Assembly: GCA_002394125.1 (NCBI GenBank)
Contig: DGSY01000009.1
Coordinates: forward strand, 1-31,415
Length of the DNA stretch: 31,415 bases
Direction: 5' to 3'
From: Ruminococcus sp. UBA4350
GTDB lineage: Bacteria; Bacillota; Clostridia; Oscillospirales; Ruminococcaceae
Below the pieces are notes generated by a model. The model was given only the letters and a program-made list of their open reading frames with translations. It had not been told where the DNA came from and did not search any database. The number at the start of each line of letters is the position of its first letter. The stretch's first letter is position 1. A program made the translations under genes and the position numbers. This document shows, piece by piece, positions 22,320-29,721 of the stretch.

Positions 22320-25067
22320 TTAGCCGAGTAACTTGATTTTTGCAACGTGCTGGAGAATCAGTGCGCCGTCATCCATGTCGGGCTTGCCGTTCTTGTTGGC
22401 ATCTGCATTGAGCTTGCCGACCTGGGAAACAACTGCTGTGCCATCCTCACTGGCGTATCTTGCGAGCAGAACGACGTCAGAAACATCAATAATGCCGTTG
22501 CAGTCAACGTCACCGAGCAAGCTTACCTTTGCAGTCTCCGGAGCCGTTGTAGTAGTGGTGGTGGTCGTGGTCGTTGTGGTGGTTGTTGTCGTGGTGGTCA
22601 CAGTGGTCGTGGTGGTCTCTGCGGCTGCCGGAACCGGAGCCTTGATGGTCTTGGTCAGGTCGATGATGTTGCCGTAGAAGGACTTCGGGTTCTTGTTGGA
22701 GTCGAACGGAAGCGGAGAACCGCCGTCCTCGTTCTTGCGCCAGCTTGCGCTGTCGCACCAGCCCCACAGCGTCACGGAGGAGATCTTGTCAGCGTTGGTC
22801 ATAGCGATCTTGAAGACATCCTGATAGAGCTGTGCCTGACCGGTCGGATCATTATGCTGGGTGATATCGAGCTCGGTGATCTGAACATCGAGGCCGAGGG
22901 AGATGAACTTTTCAACTGCCTGCTTGTAGAGAGATGCGCTCGGATAGTTTGCTGCGAGGTGAGACTGCATACCGATACCGTCGATGTAGTCGCCTGCCGC
23001 CATGATCTTCTTGGCCATGTTGTAGAGGTCGTCGCGCTTTGCGTCGATGTACTCGTTGTAGTCGTTCAGGTAGAGCTTGCAGCCTTCCGGTGCATACTGT
23101 CTTGCGTACTTGAATGCGTTGATGACGAAGCTGTCATCGCCGTAGCACTTCACCCAGTAGGAGCCGCCGCCCTGCGGGCTGCCTGCCGGACGCATACCGC
23201 CGCCGTTGTTGAGGAACAGCTCGTTGCAGACATCATAAGCATAGAGCTTGAGCTTCGGATACTGCTGCTTGATCGCTGCGAAGGTGTTCTTGATCATGCT
23301 CTCAAGGCGCTTGTTCATGCGATCCGGAGAGACATATGCGCCGCCGTCATTGAAGTTTTCCTTGAAGATCCATTCCGGAGTCTGAGAGTACCATACGAAG
23401 GTGTGGCCGCGCATTCCGATGCCGTTGTCTTCGCAGAACTTGAGGATCGGAGCTGCCTTGCTGAGGTTGATTGCGATGTTGTCGCCGGAGGATTTGCTCT
23501 GATCGCAGATCTCGGACGGCTTGAGTTCGTTTTCGCAGGTGATGGAGTTGAAGTTCTTCTTGATGAATGCCTGAACATCAGACTTCTGGATATCCCACTG
23601 GTTCACGCAGGTGCCCAGACGGAAGTACGGGCCCATCTTATCCTTGAAGCCGTCGCCGTTTGCGTCATAGGTGTAATCGTTGTTCTGGTGGCCGGAGCTG
23701 CCGGACGGTCCCGGAGTCGGGGTAACCGACGGATCATCGGGATCCGGATCGGACGAGGAAGAACCCTTTGCGGTCAGCTTCACATCGTCGAGGAAGAACG
23801 GAACGAGATTCGACTCATTCTCTTTGCCGCACTGGACATAGAGCTGAATGTCGGTTGCGCCGGACGGGATCGTGAAGTCAGAAGCGAGCTTTGCCCACTT
23901 GCCGCTGGATGCGGACTCGGTCACGAGGTTGTCATAGGTGGTGTCGCCGCCGTTATTGTACTGCACGCCGAGCGTGAAGTCCTTGGAGGAAGCGCTGTCG
24001 TTCTTGTATGCGGTGTAAGCTTCGATGCTGTAGGAGCCGCCTGCCTTCAGCTCAGAGCCGGAGGCGGTAAAGCCGTTCCAGTAATCGGTTCTGCCGGTGA
24101 CATACAGGGACTTCTTGCCGCCGTGTGCCAGAGCATCGGTGAAGCCGTATTTCAGGCTGTTGCCTCTGGATGTCCAGTCGGTGCCGCTGCCCTCGAAGTC
24201 ATCCGAGATGCCGCTGCCGCTGCCGCTCGGAGCCGTGAACTGGACATCGTCCTGTGTCGGTTGCGGATCGGGATCGGTGCCGGGATCAGTGCCGGGGGTC
24301 GGATCCGGCTTTCTCGTGTAAACATCCAGCTTGGTTACATTTGCAGTGCCGCTGCTCTGATAGCCCTCTGCATTCAGTGCAACTTCATAAAGATTGCCGA
24401 TTCCCCAGCCTTCGTTTGCCCATGCCTTGAAGTGATCGGAAACAGTGATGTGGCCGGACTTTCTCTTGGACTGACGAACGCTGAAATACTGCTCAAAGCT
24501 GTTGACACCCGGATTGATAGACGGGCCGTCGTGATGCATCTTGAAGATCTTGTACTGCGCATTGTCGATGGTGACTATCTTGCCCTGTGCGTCCGGACAC
24601 CAGTCGATCCAGTCCTCGATGATGTAATACTCAACGAGAGGCGGATTGCCTGCTGCGCCCTGATTCTGGAACCAGCCGTAAACGCAGAGGCGGGAGTTGC
24701 CCTGCATACTGCCGGTCTGCTGGTAGCTTGCCTCGTAGTCCATGCCGATGTACTCGTAGTCGGTCGCCTTCTTGTTTGAACCGAAAGAAAGACCGCGGCG
24801 TGCAAGATAGTTGCCGCGTCCGACCGAAGCGCTCCACTCTGCCTTGAAGGTTGCGCCCTTGCCAAGTGTCATGGAGCCGCTGCCGCCGGTGTTATCCAGC
24901 CAGATTTCATAGCTGTAACCGTCGCAGTTGCCCTTGTACTGGTTCTGACCGTTGCCGACACGCAGGACATCGCCGACATTCGCGTCTGCTGCGCTGACTG
25001 TGAACGGCATCGCTGTCAAACTCATCACAGCGGCCATACACAAACCGAAAAGCCTTGTCTTCTTCAT
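22320..25067 (-). CDS. Secreted dual-domain xylanase (GH11-CBM22-GH10-dockerin)
   Basis: This gene encodes a 915-residue cellulosomal enzyme that degrades xylan with two unrelated catalytic domains. Order: signal peptide (1-26, ending VSA); GH11 (about 30-253) with catalytic Glu146 (LVEYYI) and Glu234 (NAEGYQSSG); Pro/Asp linker; CBM22-like xylan-binding domain (about 275-435); linker with a DANGDGFKD calcium-loop-like motif (468-476); GH10 (about 478-808) with acid/base Glu616 (YDVCNEL) and nucleophile Glu732 (ITELDIT); a run of about 24 residues that is almost all Thr (818-841); and a dockerin (about 847-912) with two loops, GDVDCNGIID and NADANKNGKPD. The dockerin binds a cohesin on a scaffoldin or cell surface. 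The start at 25067 is fixed by GGAGGGG and the signal peptide. The domain order resembles Ruminococcus flavefaciens xylanases. The gene is monocistronic. Confidence 0.95.
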   Translation of the reverse strand: MKKTRLFGLCMAAVMSLTAMPFTVSAADANVGDVLRVGNGQNQYKGNCDGYSYEIWLDNTGGSGSMTLGKGATFKAEWSASVGRGNYLARRGLSFGSNKKATDYEYIGMDYEASYQQTGSMQGNSRLCVYGWFQNQGAAGNPPLVEYYIIEDWIDWCPDAQGKIVTIDNAQYKIFKMHHDGPSINPGVNSFEQYFSVRQSKRKSGHITVSDHFKAWANEGWGIGNLYEVALNAEGYQSSGTANVTKLDVYTRKPDPTPGTDPGTDPDPQPTQDDVQFTAPSGSGSGISDDFEGSGTDWTSRGNSLKYGFTDALAHGGKKSLYVTGRTDYWNGFTASGSELKAGGSYSIEAYTAYKNDSASSKDFTLGVQYNNGGDTTYDNLVTESASSGKWAKLASDFTIPSGATDIQLYVQCGKENESNLVPFFLDDVKLTAKGSSSSDPDPDDPSVTPTPGPSGSSGHQNNDYTYDANGDGFKDKMGPYFRLGTCVNQWDIQKSDVQAFIKKNFNSITCENELKPSEICDQSKSSGDNIAINLSKAAPILKFCEDNGIGMRGHTFVWYSQTPEWIFKENFNDGGAYVSPDRMNKRLESMIKNTFAAIKQQYPKLKLYAYDVCNELFLNNGGGMRPAGSPQGGGSYWVKCYGDDSFVINAFKYARQYAPEGCKLYLNDYNEYIDAKRDDLYNMAKKIMAAGDYIDGIGMQSHLAANYPSASLYKQAVEKFISLGLDVQITELDITQHNDPTGQAQLYQDVFKIAMTNADKISSVTLWGWCDSASWRKNEDGGSPLPFDSNKNPKSFYGNIIDLTKTIKAPVPAAAETTTTTVTTTTTTTTTTTTTTTTTTAPETAKVSLLGDVDCNGIIDVSDVVLLARYASEDGTAVVSQVGKLNADANKNGKPDMDDGALILQHVAKIKLLG

Positions 25068-25106
25068 GTTTACCCCTCCATTTTTTCTGTAAAAAGGTGC
25101 TTCTTC

Positions 25107-25149
25107 CGTACAGTCGGGCTGTACGTTCCCTCTGTACCTCAATATTATC
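25107..25149 (-). promoter_or_regulatory. Xylanase leader hairpin and candidate extended -10
   Basis: On the minus strand, TGTGATAAT (GATAAT at 25144-25149, with TG before it) is a candidate extended -10; a good -35 is not seen. In the resulting leader, CGTACAG (25107-25113) pairs exactly with CTGTACG (25119-25125) around five bases, about 40 bases before the start codon. Upstream, near 25197-25211, AATTTTTCAAAAATT is a perfect palindrome that could be an operator. Nothing else is identified between 25152 and 25369. Confidence 0.4.
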
Positions 25150-25369
25150 ACAAATATTGTTGAAAGTCTAGGTTGATTTTTGCGAACTTGACGGGAAATT
25201 TTTCAAAAATTGCGATTTTCTTTCTGTTTGTATATCACATACAGATTTCTGGTTCAAATCCGCCTGTTTCCTGTAAAATTGCACATTCTCCGCGGACAGC
25301 GCAGTTTGTCCGAATCTGAACATCTGCGCAATTTATGTGCAGGAAGCTGCGCATAGTCAGATTTTGCGC

Positions 25370-25417
25370 TTGACAGATCCGGATTTTTCTGTTACAATAG
25401 AAATAGAACATTTGTTC
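25370..25417 (+). promoter_or_regulatory. Promoter with LexA/SOS-box-like operator
   Basis: TTGACA (25370-25375), a 17-base spacer and TACAAT (25393-25398) form a good promoter. Immediately downstream, over the expected start point, is GAACATTTGTTC (25406-25417). This fits the Gram-positive LexA (DinR) core GAAC-N4-GTTC, where the Bacillus consensus is close to CGAACRNRYGTTYC. Another GAACA half-site follows at 25428. The position is ideal for repression. That LexA binds it is inference. Confidence 0.65.
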
Positions 25418-25451
25418 TTTTATCAGTGAACAGAACAGGAGGTATGATAAT

Positions 25452-25724
25452 ATGGAACAGAATACACATGAAGCATGGGTGCAGACAAAGCCCTATACCG
25501 CGATGCTCCGCAGCTATGAGCAGGCCGCAGAAAAGCTCCGTCTGCGCAGGGCTGCTCTCACGGTGCTGCTCCGTGCAGCAGCGGAGCAGAAGCAGGGCAC
25601 CGCTGCATCCGCCAGAAAGCAGAAGGAGCTGGAGGAACGGATCGAGCTGCTCCGGACGGAATACTATGAGCTTGCGGAGGTCATGCGGGAGGTGCGCATC
25701 TACGCGGAACAGGAGGTGCAATGA
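25452..25724 (+). CDS. Small coiled-coil protein, unknown function
   Basis: This gene encodes a 90-residue, mostly helical protein rich in Ala, Glu, Arg and Leu. A likely coiled coil lies at about 20-80, including SARKQKELEERIELLRTEYYELAEVM. I recognise no named domain. An AGGAGG site nine bases before the ATG gives a firm start, and the gene follows the promoter/LexA-like box at 25370-25417. The stop overlaps the next gene as ATGA, so it is co-translated with a sigma-like protein. Paired small genes of this type, a coiled coil followed by a region-4-like regulator, are common in clostridial prophages and conjugative elements. No integrase or phage gene is visible here. Confidence 0.75.
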   Translation: MEQNTHEAWVQTKPYTAMLRSYEQAAEKLRLRRAALTVLLRAAAEQKQGTAASARKQKELEERIELLRTEYYELAEVMREVRIYAEQEVQ

Positions 25725-26047
25725 ACAGAAAGCCGAAGCGGTCACGCGTCAGCGAATACACGCTTGATTTTGATAAGCAGATGCTCCGGCTGCTGACCGA
25801 GGAGACCGAACAGGCTGTCCGCGGCACAGAGCCGGATCAGCATCAGATATTGCTCCGCGCCTTTCGTCTGGCATGGGAGCATGAGCTGACGCCGACACAG
25901 CGGAAATATCTGCACTGCTATTATAAGGAGAAGCTCCGTCTGCGGGAGATCGCTGCGCGGTACGGCGTGGCGGTCTCGACAGTTCACAGATCCATGACAG
26001 GCGCAAAGGAAAAGCTGCGGCATATTCTCTTTTATTTTCTCACTTGA
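25721..26047 (+). CDS. Sigma-region-4-like DNA-binding protein
   Basis: This gene encodes a 108-residue protein. The C-terminal half (about 55-105) reads LTPTQRKYLHCYYKEKLRLREIAARYGV and AVSTVHRSMTGAKEKLR, a helix-turn-helix like sigma-70 region 4. No region 2 is present, so it is not a full sigma factor. It may act as a phage-type late-gene activator or a helper that binds DNA or RNA polymerase. The N-terminus (1-50) is basic then acidic and helical. Its start overlaps the coiled-coil gene. The stop codon overlaps the promoter of the next gene, so the third gene has its own additional transcription start. Confidence 0.8.
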   Translation: MNRKPKRSRVSEYTLDFDKQMLRLLTEETEQAVRGTEPDQHQILLRAFRLAWEHELTPTQRKYLHCYYKEKLRLREIAARYGVAVSTVHRSMTGAKEKLRHILFYFLT

Positions 26048-26072
26048 CATCTCCCGTGAATCGGAGTATAAT
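26044..26072 (+). promoter_or_regulatory. Consensus promoter of the long coiled-coil gene
   Basis: TTGACA (26044-26049), 17 bases, TATAAT (26067-26072): a perfect match. Its -35 overlaps the stop codon of the sigma-like gene. Confidence 0.85.
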
Positions 26073-26110
26073 GAAGATACATAAAAAATGCAGGCAGGAG
26101 GCGGATCACT

Positions 26111-26572
26111 GTGGATGCAGAATCGCTGCGGCTCTCTGAGCTGGAAACCCAGACCGAGGAGCTGGAAAAGACAATCGGAAAGCTCACTGTTCAGCAGGAG
26201 CAGACATCGGCGCTGCTGCATAAAACGGTGGCGGCATTTGAAGCGCTGCACAAGGAACAGCGTGCCGTACTGGAGCGGCAGGAATCCATGATCGCGGAGG
26301 CCGCAAAGCTTCAGGAGCAGGCAAATCTGCTTGCGGAGCGTGTCGGCGCGCTGGAGACCGGTACGGCTGCACTGAATGAGCAGACTGCCGAGCTGCAAAA
26401 GAATGTGGATGTCCTCTCACGCGACATGGACAATGTTTATGAGGATATGAATGTACTTTCCGCGGAAACGCGAAACCGCGGCATCAAGCTCAAGGAGGAG
26501 GTTCAGCGTTTCCTCTGGGATATGACGGAATCCCGCTACGAGGAGGACGACGAATCCGAAACCATGTGGTAA
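26111..26572 (+). CDS. Long coiled-coil protein with acidic tail
   Basis: This gene encodes a 153-residue protein starting at GTG, with AGGAGG nine bases upstream. Residues about 5-125 form an almost unbroken coiled coil with regular heptads (LETQTEELEKTIGKLTVQQEQ, LLAERVGALETGTAALNEQ). The C-terminus is strongly acidic (SRYEEDDESETMW). There is no membrane segment or signal peptide. It resembles structural or partner-binding coiled coils rather than any enzyme; I do not recognise a family. It has its own consensus promoter but lies in line with the two genes before it. A clear intrinsic terminator at 26797-26824 ends the unit. Confidence 0.75.
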   Translation: MDAESLRLSELETQTEELEKTIGKLTVQQEQTSALLHKTVAAFEALHKEQRAVLERQESMIAEAAKLQEQANLLAERVGALETGTAALNEQTAELQKNVDVLSRDMDNVYEDMNVLSAETRNRGIKLKEEVQRFLWDMTESRYEEDDESETMW

Positions 26573-26757
26573 CCGCCGGGCGGGGAGCCCCCGGCGGCAG
26601 TGCCGCAGCCATTTCCTAAAGTTCTCCGAACGCGAAGAAAAGCAGAATGAAAGCCAGACCGTAAAACAGGCGCGGCCAGCGCCGTAACAGCGACAAATCT
26701 GATATGCTCCGCGAAACCGTGCCAAAGGGAAACGGCGGTCGGCAATGCCGACCGCCG
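26573..26757 (+). repeat. Palindromic intergenic repeat copy
   Basis: The left side carries CGGCAGTGCCGCAGCC then TTTCCTAAAG, like the tandem units at 13270. The right side, 26648-26752, matches 22055-22159 in length and order. It ends in an 11-bp stem with arms CGGCGGTCGGC and GCCGACCGCCG around three bases. An inner stem, GGCGC with GCGCC (26669-26673, 26679-26683), corresponds to GGCAC with GTGCC in the other copy. Confidence 0.75.
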
Positions 26758-26794
26758 TCTGATTTCGTGACAGACTGCGCCTTTTCTGATAATG

Positions 26795-27304
26795 TTATGA
26801 TCCGGATTCCGGATCATTTTTTTTGCTGTAGAGCAGGAGCTTTCGCGCAAAGAAATTCCAGAGAAAGGAAACGGCAGTTGCCGTGAGCTTTGCTATGATC
26901 TGGAACAGATGCGGCGCGGAGCCGCTCAGCCAATGCTCAAAGAGCTTCGTGATGCCGGCTGTGATGAGCAGGCCGACTGCGCCGATCGCCGCAAAGCTGA
27001 GGAATTCCGCGAGCTTGCTTTTCACATTGGATCTGCGGAAGATCCAGCAGGTGCTGAGGACATAATTGACCGCCAGTCCTGCAATGAACGAGATCGAATT
27101 TGCCAGCCACGCAAGCGAGGCCGTTTCATCGAATGCAAACCGGAACAGCAGCCACGATACGGCGAAATCAACCAGAAATGCGAGTCCGCCGACAAAGCAG
27201 TAGCGAAAAAACTGGATGAGCGTATTGTCTGTTTCACCGGCGAACAGCTTTTTCCACTGACCGTTTTTGCAGAGCGTCAGCACCTCTTTCAGAGCAGCGT
27301 TCAT
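26795..27304 (-). CDS. GtrA-like flippase-type membrane protein
   Basis: This gene encodes a 169-residue protein with four membrane helices, at about 30-52, 62-86, 98-118 and 135-155. It has the family pattern FFRYCFVGGLAFLVDFAVSW at the N-terminal side and NFFARKLLLYSKK at the C-terminus. GtrA-like proteins are thought to move undecaprenyl-linked sugars across the membrane or assist glycosyltransferases. It is the last gene of a three-gene operon, 12 bases after the GT-C-like gene. Its last codons overlap the hairpin of the convergent terminator at 26797-26824. Confidence 0.9.
   Translation of the reverse strand: MNAALKEVLTLCKNGQWKKLFAGETDNTLIQFFRYCFVGGLAFLVDFAVSWLLFRFAFDETASLAWLANSISFIAGLAVNYVLSTCWIFRRSNVKSKLAEFLSFAAIGAVGLLITAGITKLFEHWLSGSAPHLFQIIAKLTATAVSFLWNFFARKLLLYSKKNDPESGS
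26797..26824 (+). terminator. Intrinsic terminator of the coiled-coil cassette
   Basis: ATGATCCG pairs with CGGATCAT around a short loop (up to ten pairs) and is followed by eight T on the plus strand. It lies inside the 3' end of the opposing GtrA gene, so the two convergent units share this DNA. Confidence 0.85.
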
Positions 27305-27316
27305 AGGCGATCCCCC

Positions 27317-29704
27317 TTAGTGCCAGAAGGCGAGCATGGATTCTGCTTCTTCATAGAGCAGCGGGAAATTCCTGTGCAGTGCGCTGTCGCGGTTGCCGAT
27401 CAGCAGCAGTGCAATGACACATACGGTCAGGATGCAGGCGGCAGCGCTGAGCCGGTAACGCAGACGGCATTCCGGATCCGCCGCAGTCATGAGAATGACC
27501 GCAGCGCAGATGCTCATGACCGGCGTCAGATCGAACACATACTGCATCCCGCTTCCGGCGAGACAGAAATCCATCCAGCCGACAATGCAGATCACCGCGA
27601 ATCCGGTCAGGAGAAATGCACGCTTCTGGAGCGCAGTCACGCGCCGGAACGGTGTTTTTGCATGGCTGCCGGAGAGCGACGTCCGCAGCAGGATCAATGC
27701 CGCTGCAAAGAACGGTACGGCAAATACGCCGCAATTCAGATAGGCAAAGCGATAGCGCTCATACTGGCCGATCGGCTCTGCGGTCAGCGTCACGAACGGG
27801 TAGCTTAAGTGCAGCATCATCGGCTGAAGCAGATAGTGATAGACCGCATCGGGGATCGCATAGAGCCGGAGTTTGTTTGCATGGATATTGCTGACGGTGA
27901 GCTGATATTCCGTGCCGAAATCCAGCGGCGAGCCGAAGCGCAGATAATTATAGAAAAGCAGTCCGGCGACGGCGGCAAGGAGCGGCAGCGCAAATGCGGC
28001 AGTGCAGAGCAGCTTGTCGGCGCGTGTGCGCTTTCTGCTGCGCAGGATACCGAGGAACAGCGGGATCAGAACTGCCGCTGAGATCGCAAGTGTCGGGCGG
28101 GATCCGGCGCAGAGTCCGAGCGCCAGCCCGCTGAATCCGTATTCGAGATATGCTTTCCATTTCGTTTTCGTCCGGACGGCAAGCAGTGCCAGCCAGAGAC
28201 AGAGCATCAGAAAGCAGATGCCCGATGCGACCGGCAGAACATAGACCGCTCTTGCATGGACGCAGTAGAATATGCCCTCCGCAGCGACCGCCGCCGGCAG
28301 GCTCATGCAGAGCATCAGCAGATTCGGCTTCCGGACAAGCAGCTGCACCGCAGCCAGCAGTGCAAAGCAGGTCAGTGCGGCTGCGATTACCGCAAAGAAG
28401 ATTGTCGCGTTTTCCAGCAGCGGCGGCCTGCCGGTGATCCAATAATACGGGAAGTACAGTACAAGCACCGGCACAACGCCGAAATAGGAATAATATTTCC
28501 CGTCCCTGAATGCCATATCCCAGCGGTATACGGCCTCCGCAGCGTTCCGGAGCGAGGCATCATAGACCTGCTCCTCCGGCATGGCGGAAAGCGTTTCATC
28601 GACCGGGACGCGCAGATGCACCTGTCCGTGCCAGAATGCATCGAATGTCAGATAATACGAATCGGCATCCGGATAGATCACATTCGGCTTGTACGGCTCC
28701 GATTTTGAGAACGGCAGAAACAGCAGCGGTGAAACCGTGCAAAGCAGGATCACCGCAGTCAGGAGCAGTTTATGCCAGCGGCGCCGGCCGCTGAATATCA
28801 CCCGATGCAGCGAGAAGCAGTGTACCGCAATGACAATGACCGCCGCCAGCAGCAGAAGCAGATACCGCATATTCATAAAGCGGAACGGCTGCGCATTTGC
28901 TTCGTCCAGTTCGAGGAGCGTCACATTCTTTTCCGGCAGTCCGGGGAATGAGAGCTTCACGGCATAGAGCGGAGCATAAGGGTCGAGATTCAGCACGCAG
29001 AGCTCGCCGTTTCCGGCAAACCAGCGGTCATCTGCCGTTTTCCAGTCATCGGCGAAATTGCTGTCCTTGATCTCGATCTTTGCATGGAGCATCGTATTGG
29101 TATTGCGCTTTTCTGCGATGAAGCAGATCGCGCGGACATCCTGCTCCGGATGGCATTCCAGCTCGGCATCGCCGCCGCTGAGCTTCATCAGTCCCTCACC
29201 GCCGGTCAGATTCGTAAATTCCGCATTTGCGATGATATTGACGGCCTGCGTCCGTTCATAGCGCGGCGCTTTTGTCAGGGATTTGCCGTTGAACACAAAG
29301 CATTCCGCCAGCAGCAGAACGGCCGCAGCCGCAGCGCTCCGCCGGAGGAATTTCCGCAGCGGCAGGCTTTCCGCAAAGAATCCCGCGAGGATCGCCGCAT
29401 CGCAGAGCAGCGCCGTGACGATGCGCGCCGTCACGCTTATGCCGGACTGCATTCCCGCATACGGCGCCCTGACGGCAAACAGCGCGAGCAGGCCGTCTAG
29501 CAGCAGGAAAAACAAAATCTGGAGCAATGCCGCAGCGCCGAGTGCTGCAAACGGGCGCAGCTTCGGAGCGTGCTTCCGGTGCAGAGTTTCTGCATCCTTC
29601 GGCGCGGCATCCTGCTTTGCCCGTTTCATTGCCAGTGCCGCAGCACCGGCCGATACAGCACCGGCGGCAGCAGGTATCACCAGATCACAGAGTATTGTTT
29701 GCAT
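27317..29704 (-). CDS. Polytopic GT-C-like membrane protein, surface glycan assembly
   Basis: This gene encodes a protein of about 795 residues with about a dozen hydrophobic segments and one large extracytoplasmic domain after the first four helices. Motifs such as DADSYYLTFDAFWHGQVHLRVP and DGKYYSYFGVVPVLVLYFPYY resemble clostridial membrane glycosyltransferases of the GT-C type, which transfer sugars from lipid carriers outside the cell. Two starts are possible. The one at 29725 overlaps the upstream stop but lacks a ribosome binding site; the one at 29704 (MQTILCDLVIP) has GGAGG ten bases upstream and is preferred. The gene lies between a FAD oxidoreductase and a GtrA-like gene, which supports a role in glycan or lipid-linked sugar processing. 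Donor and acceptor are unknown. Confidence 0.78.
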   Translation of the reverse strand: MQTILCDLVIPAAAGAVSAGAAALAMKRAKQDAAPKDAETLHRKHAPKLRPFAALGAAALLQILFFLLLDGLLALFAVRAPYAGMQSGISVTARIVTALLCDAAILAGFFAESLPLRKFLRRSAAAAAVLLLAECFVFNGKSLTKAPRYERTQAVNIIANAEFTNLTGGEGLMKLSGGDAELECHPEQDVRAICFIAEKRNTNTMLHAKIEIKDSNFADDWKTADDRWFAGNGELCVLNLDPYAPLYAVKLSFPGLPEKNVTLLELDEANAQPFRFMNMRYLLLLLAAVIVIAVHCFSLHRVIFSGRRRWHKLLLTAVILLCTVSPLLFLPFSKSEPYKPNVIYPDADSYYLTFDAFWHGQVHLRVPVDETLSAMPEEQVYDASLRNAAEAVYRWDMAFRDGKYYSYFGVVPVLVLYFPYYWITGRPPLLENATIFFAVIAAALTCFALLAAVQLLVRKPNLLMLCMSLPAAVAAEGIFYCVHARAVYVLPVASGICFLMLCLWLALLAVRTKTKWKAYLEYGFSGLALGLCAGSRPTLAISAAVLIPLFLGILRSRKRTRADKLLCTAAFALPLLAAVAGLLFYNYLRFGSPLDFGTEYQLTVSNIHANKLRLYAIPDAVYHYLLQPMMLHLSYPFVTLTAEPIGQYERYRFAYLNCGVFAVPFFAAALILLRTSLSGSHAKTPFRRVTALQKRAFLLTGFAVICIVGWMDFCLAGSGMQYVFDLTPVMSICAAVILMTAADPECRLRYRLSAAACILTVCVIALLLIGNRDSALHRNFPLLYEEAESMLAFWH

Positions 29705-29721
29705 GATCTGCTGTCCTCCGG

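Noticed and set aside
22347..24779. 810-residue plus-strand open frame opposite the xylanase
   Set aside because: The minus-strand frame has all xylanase and dockerin motifs; the long antisense frame follows from its biased codon use.
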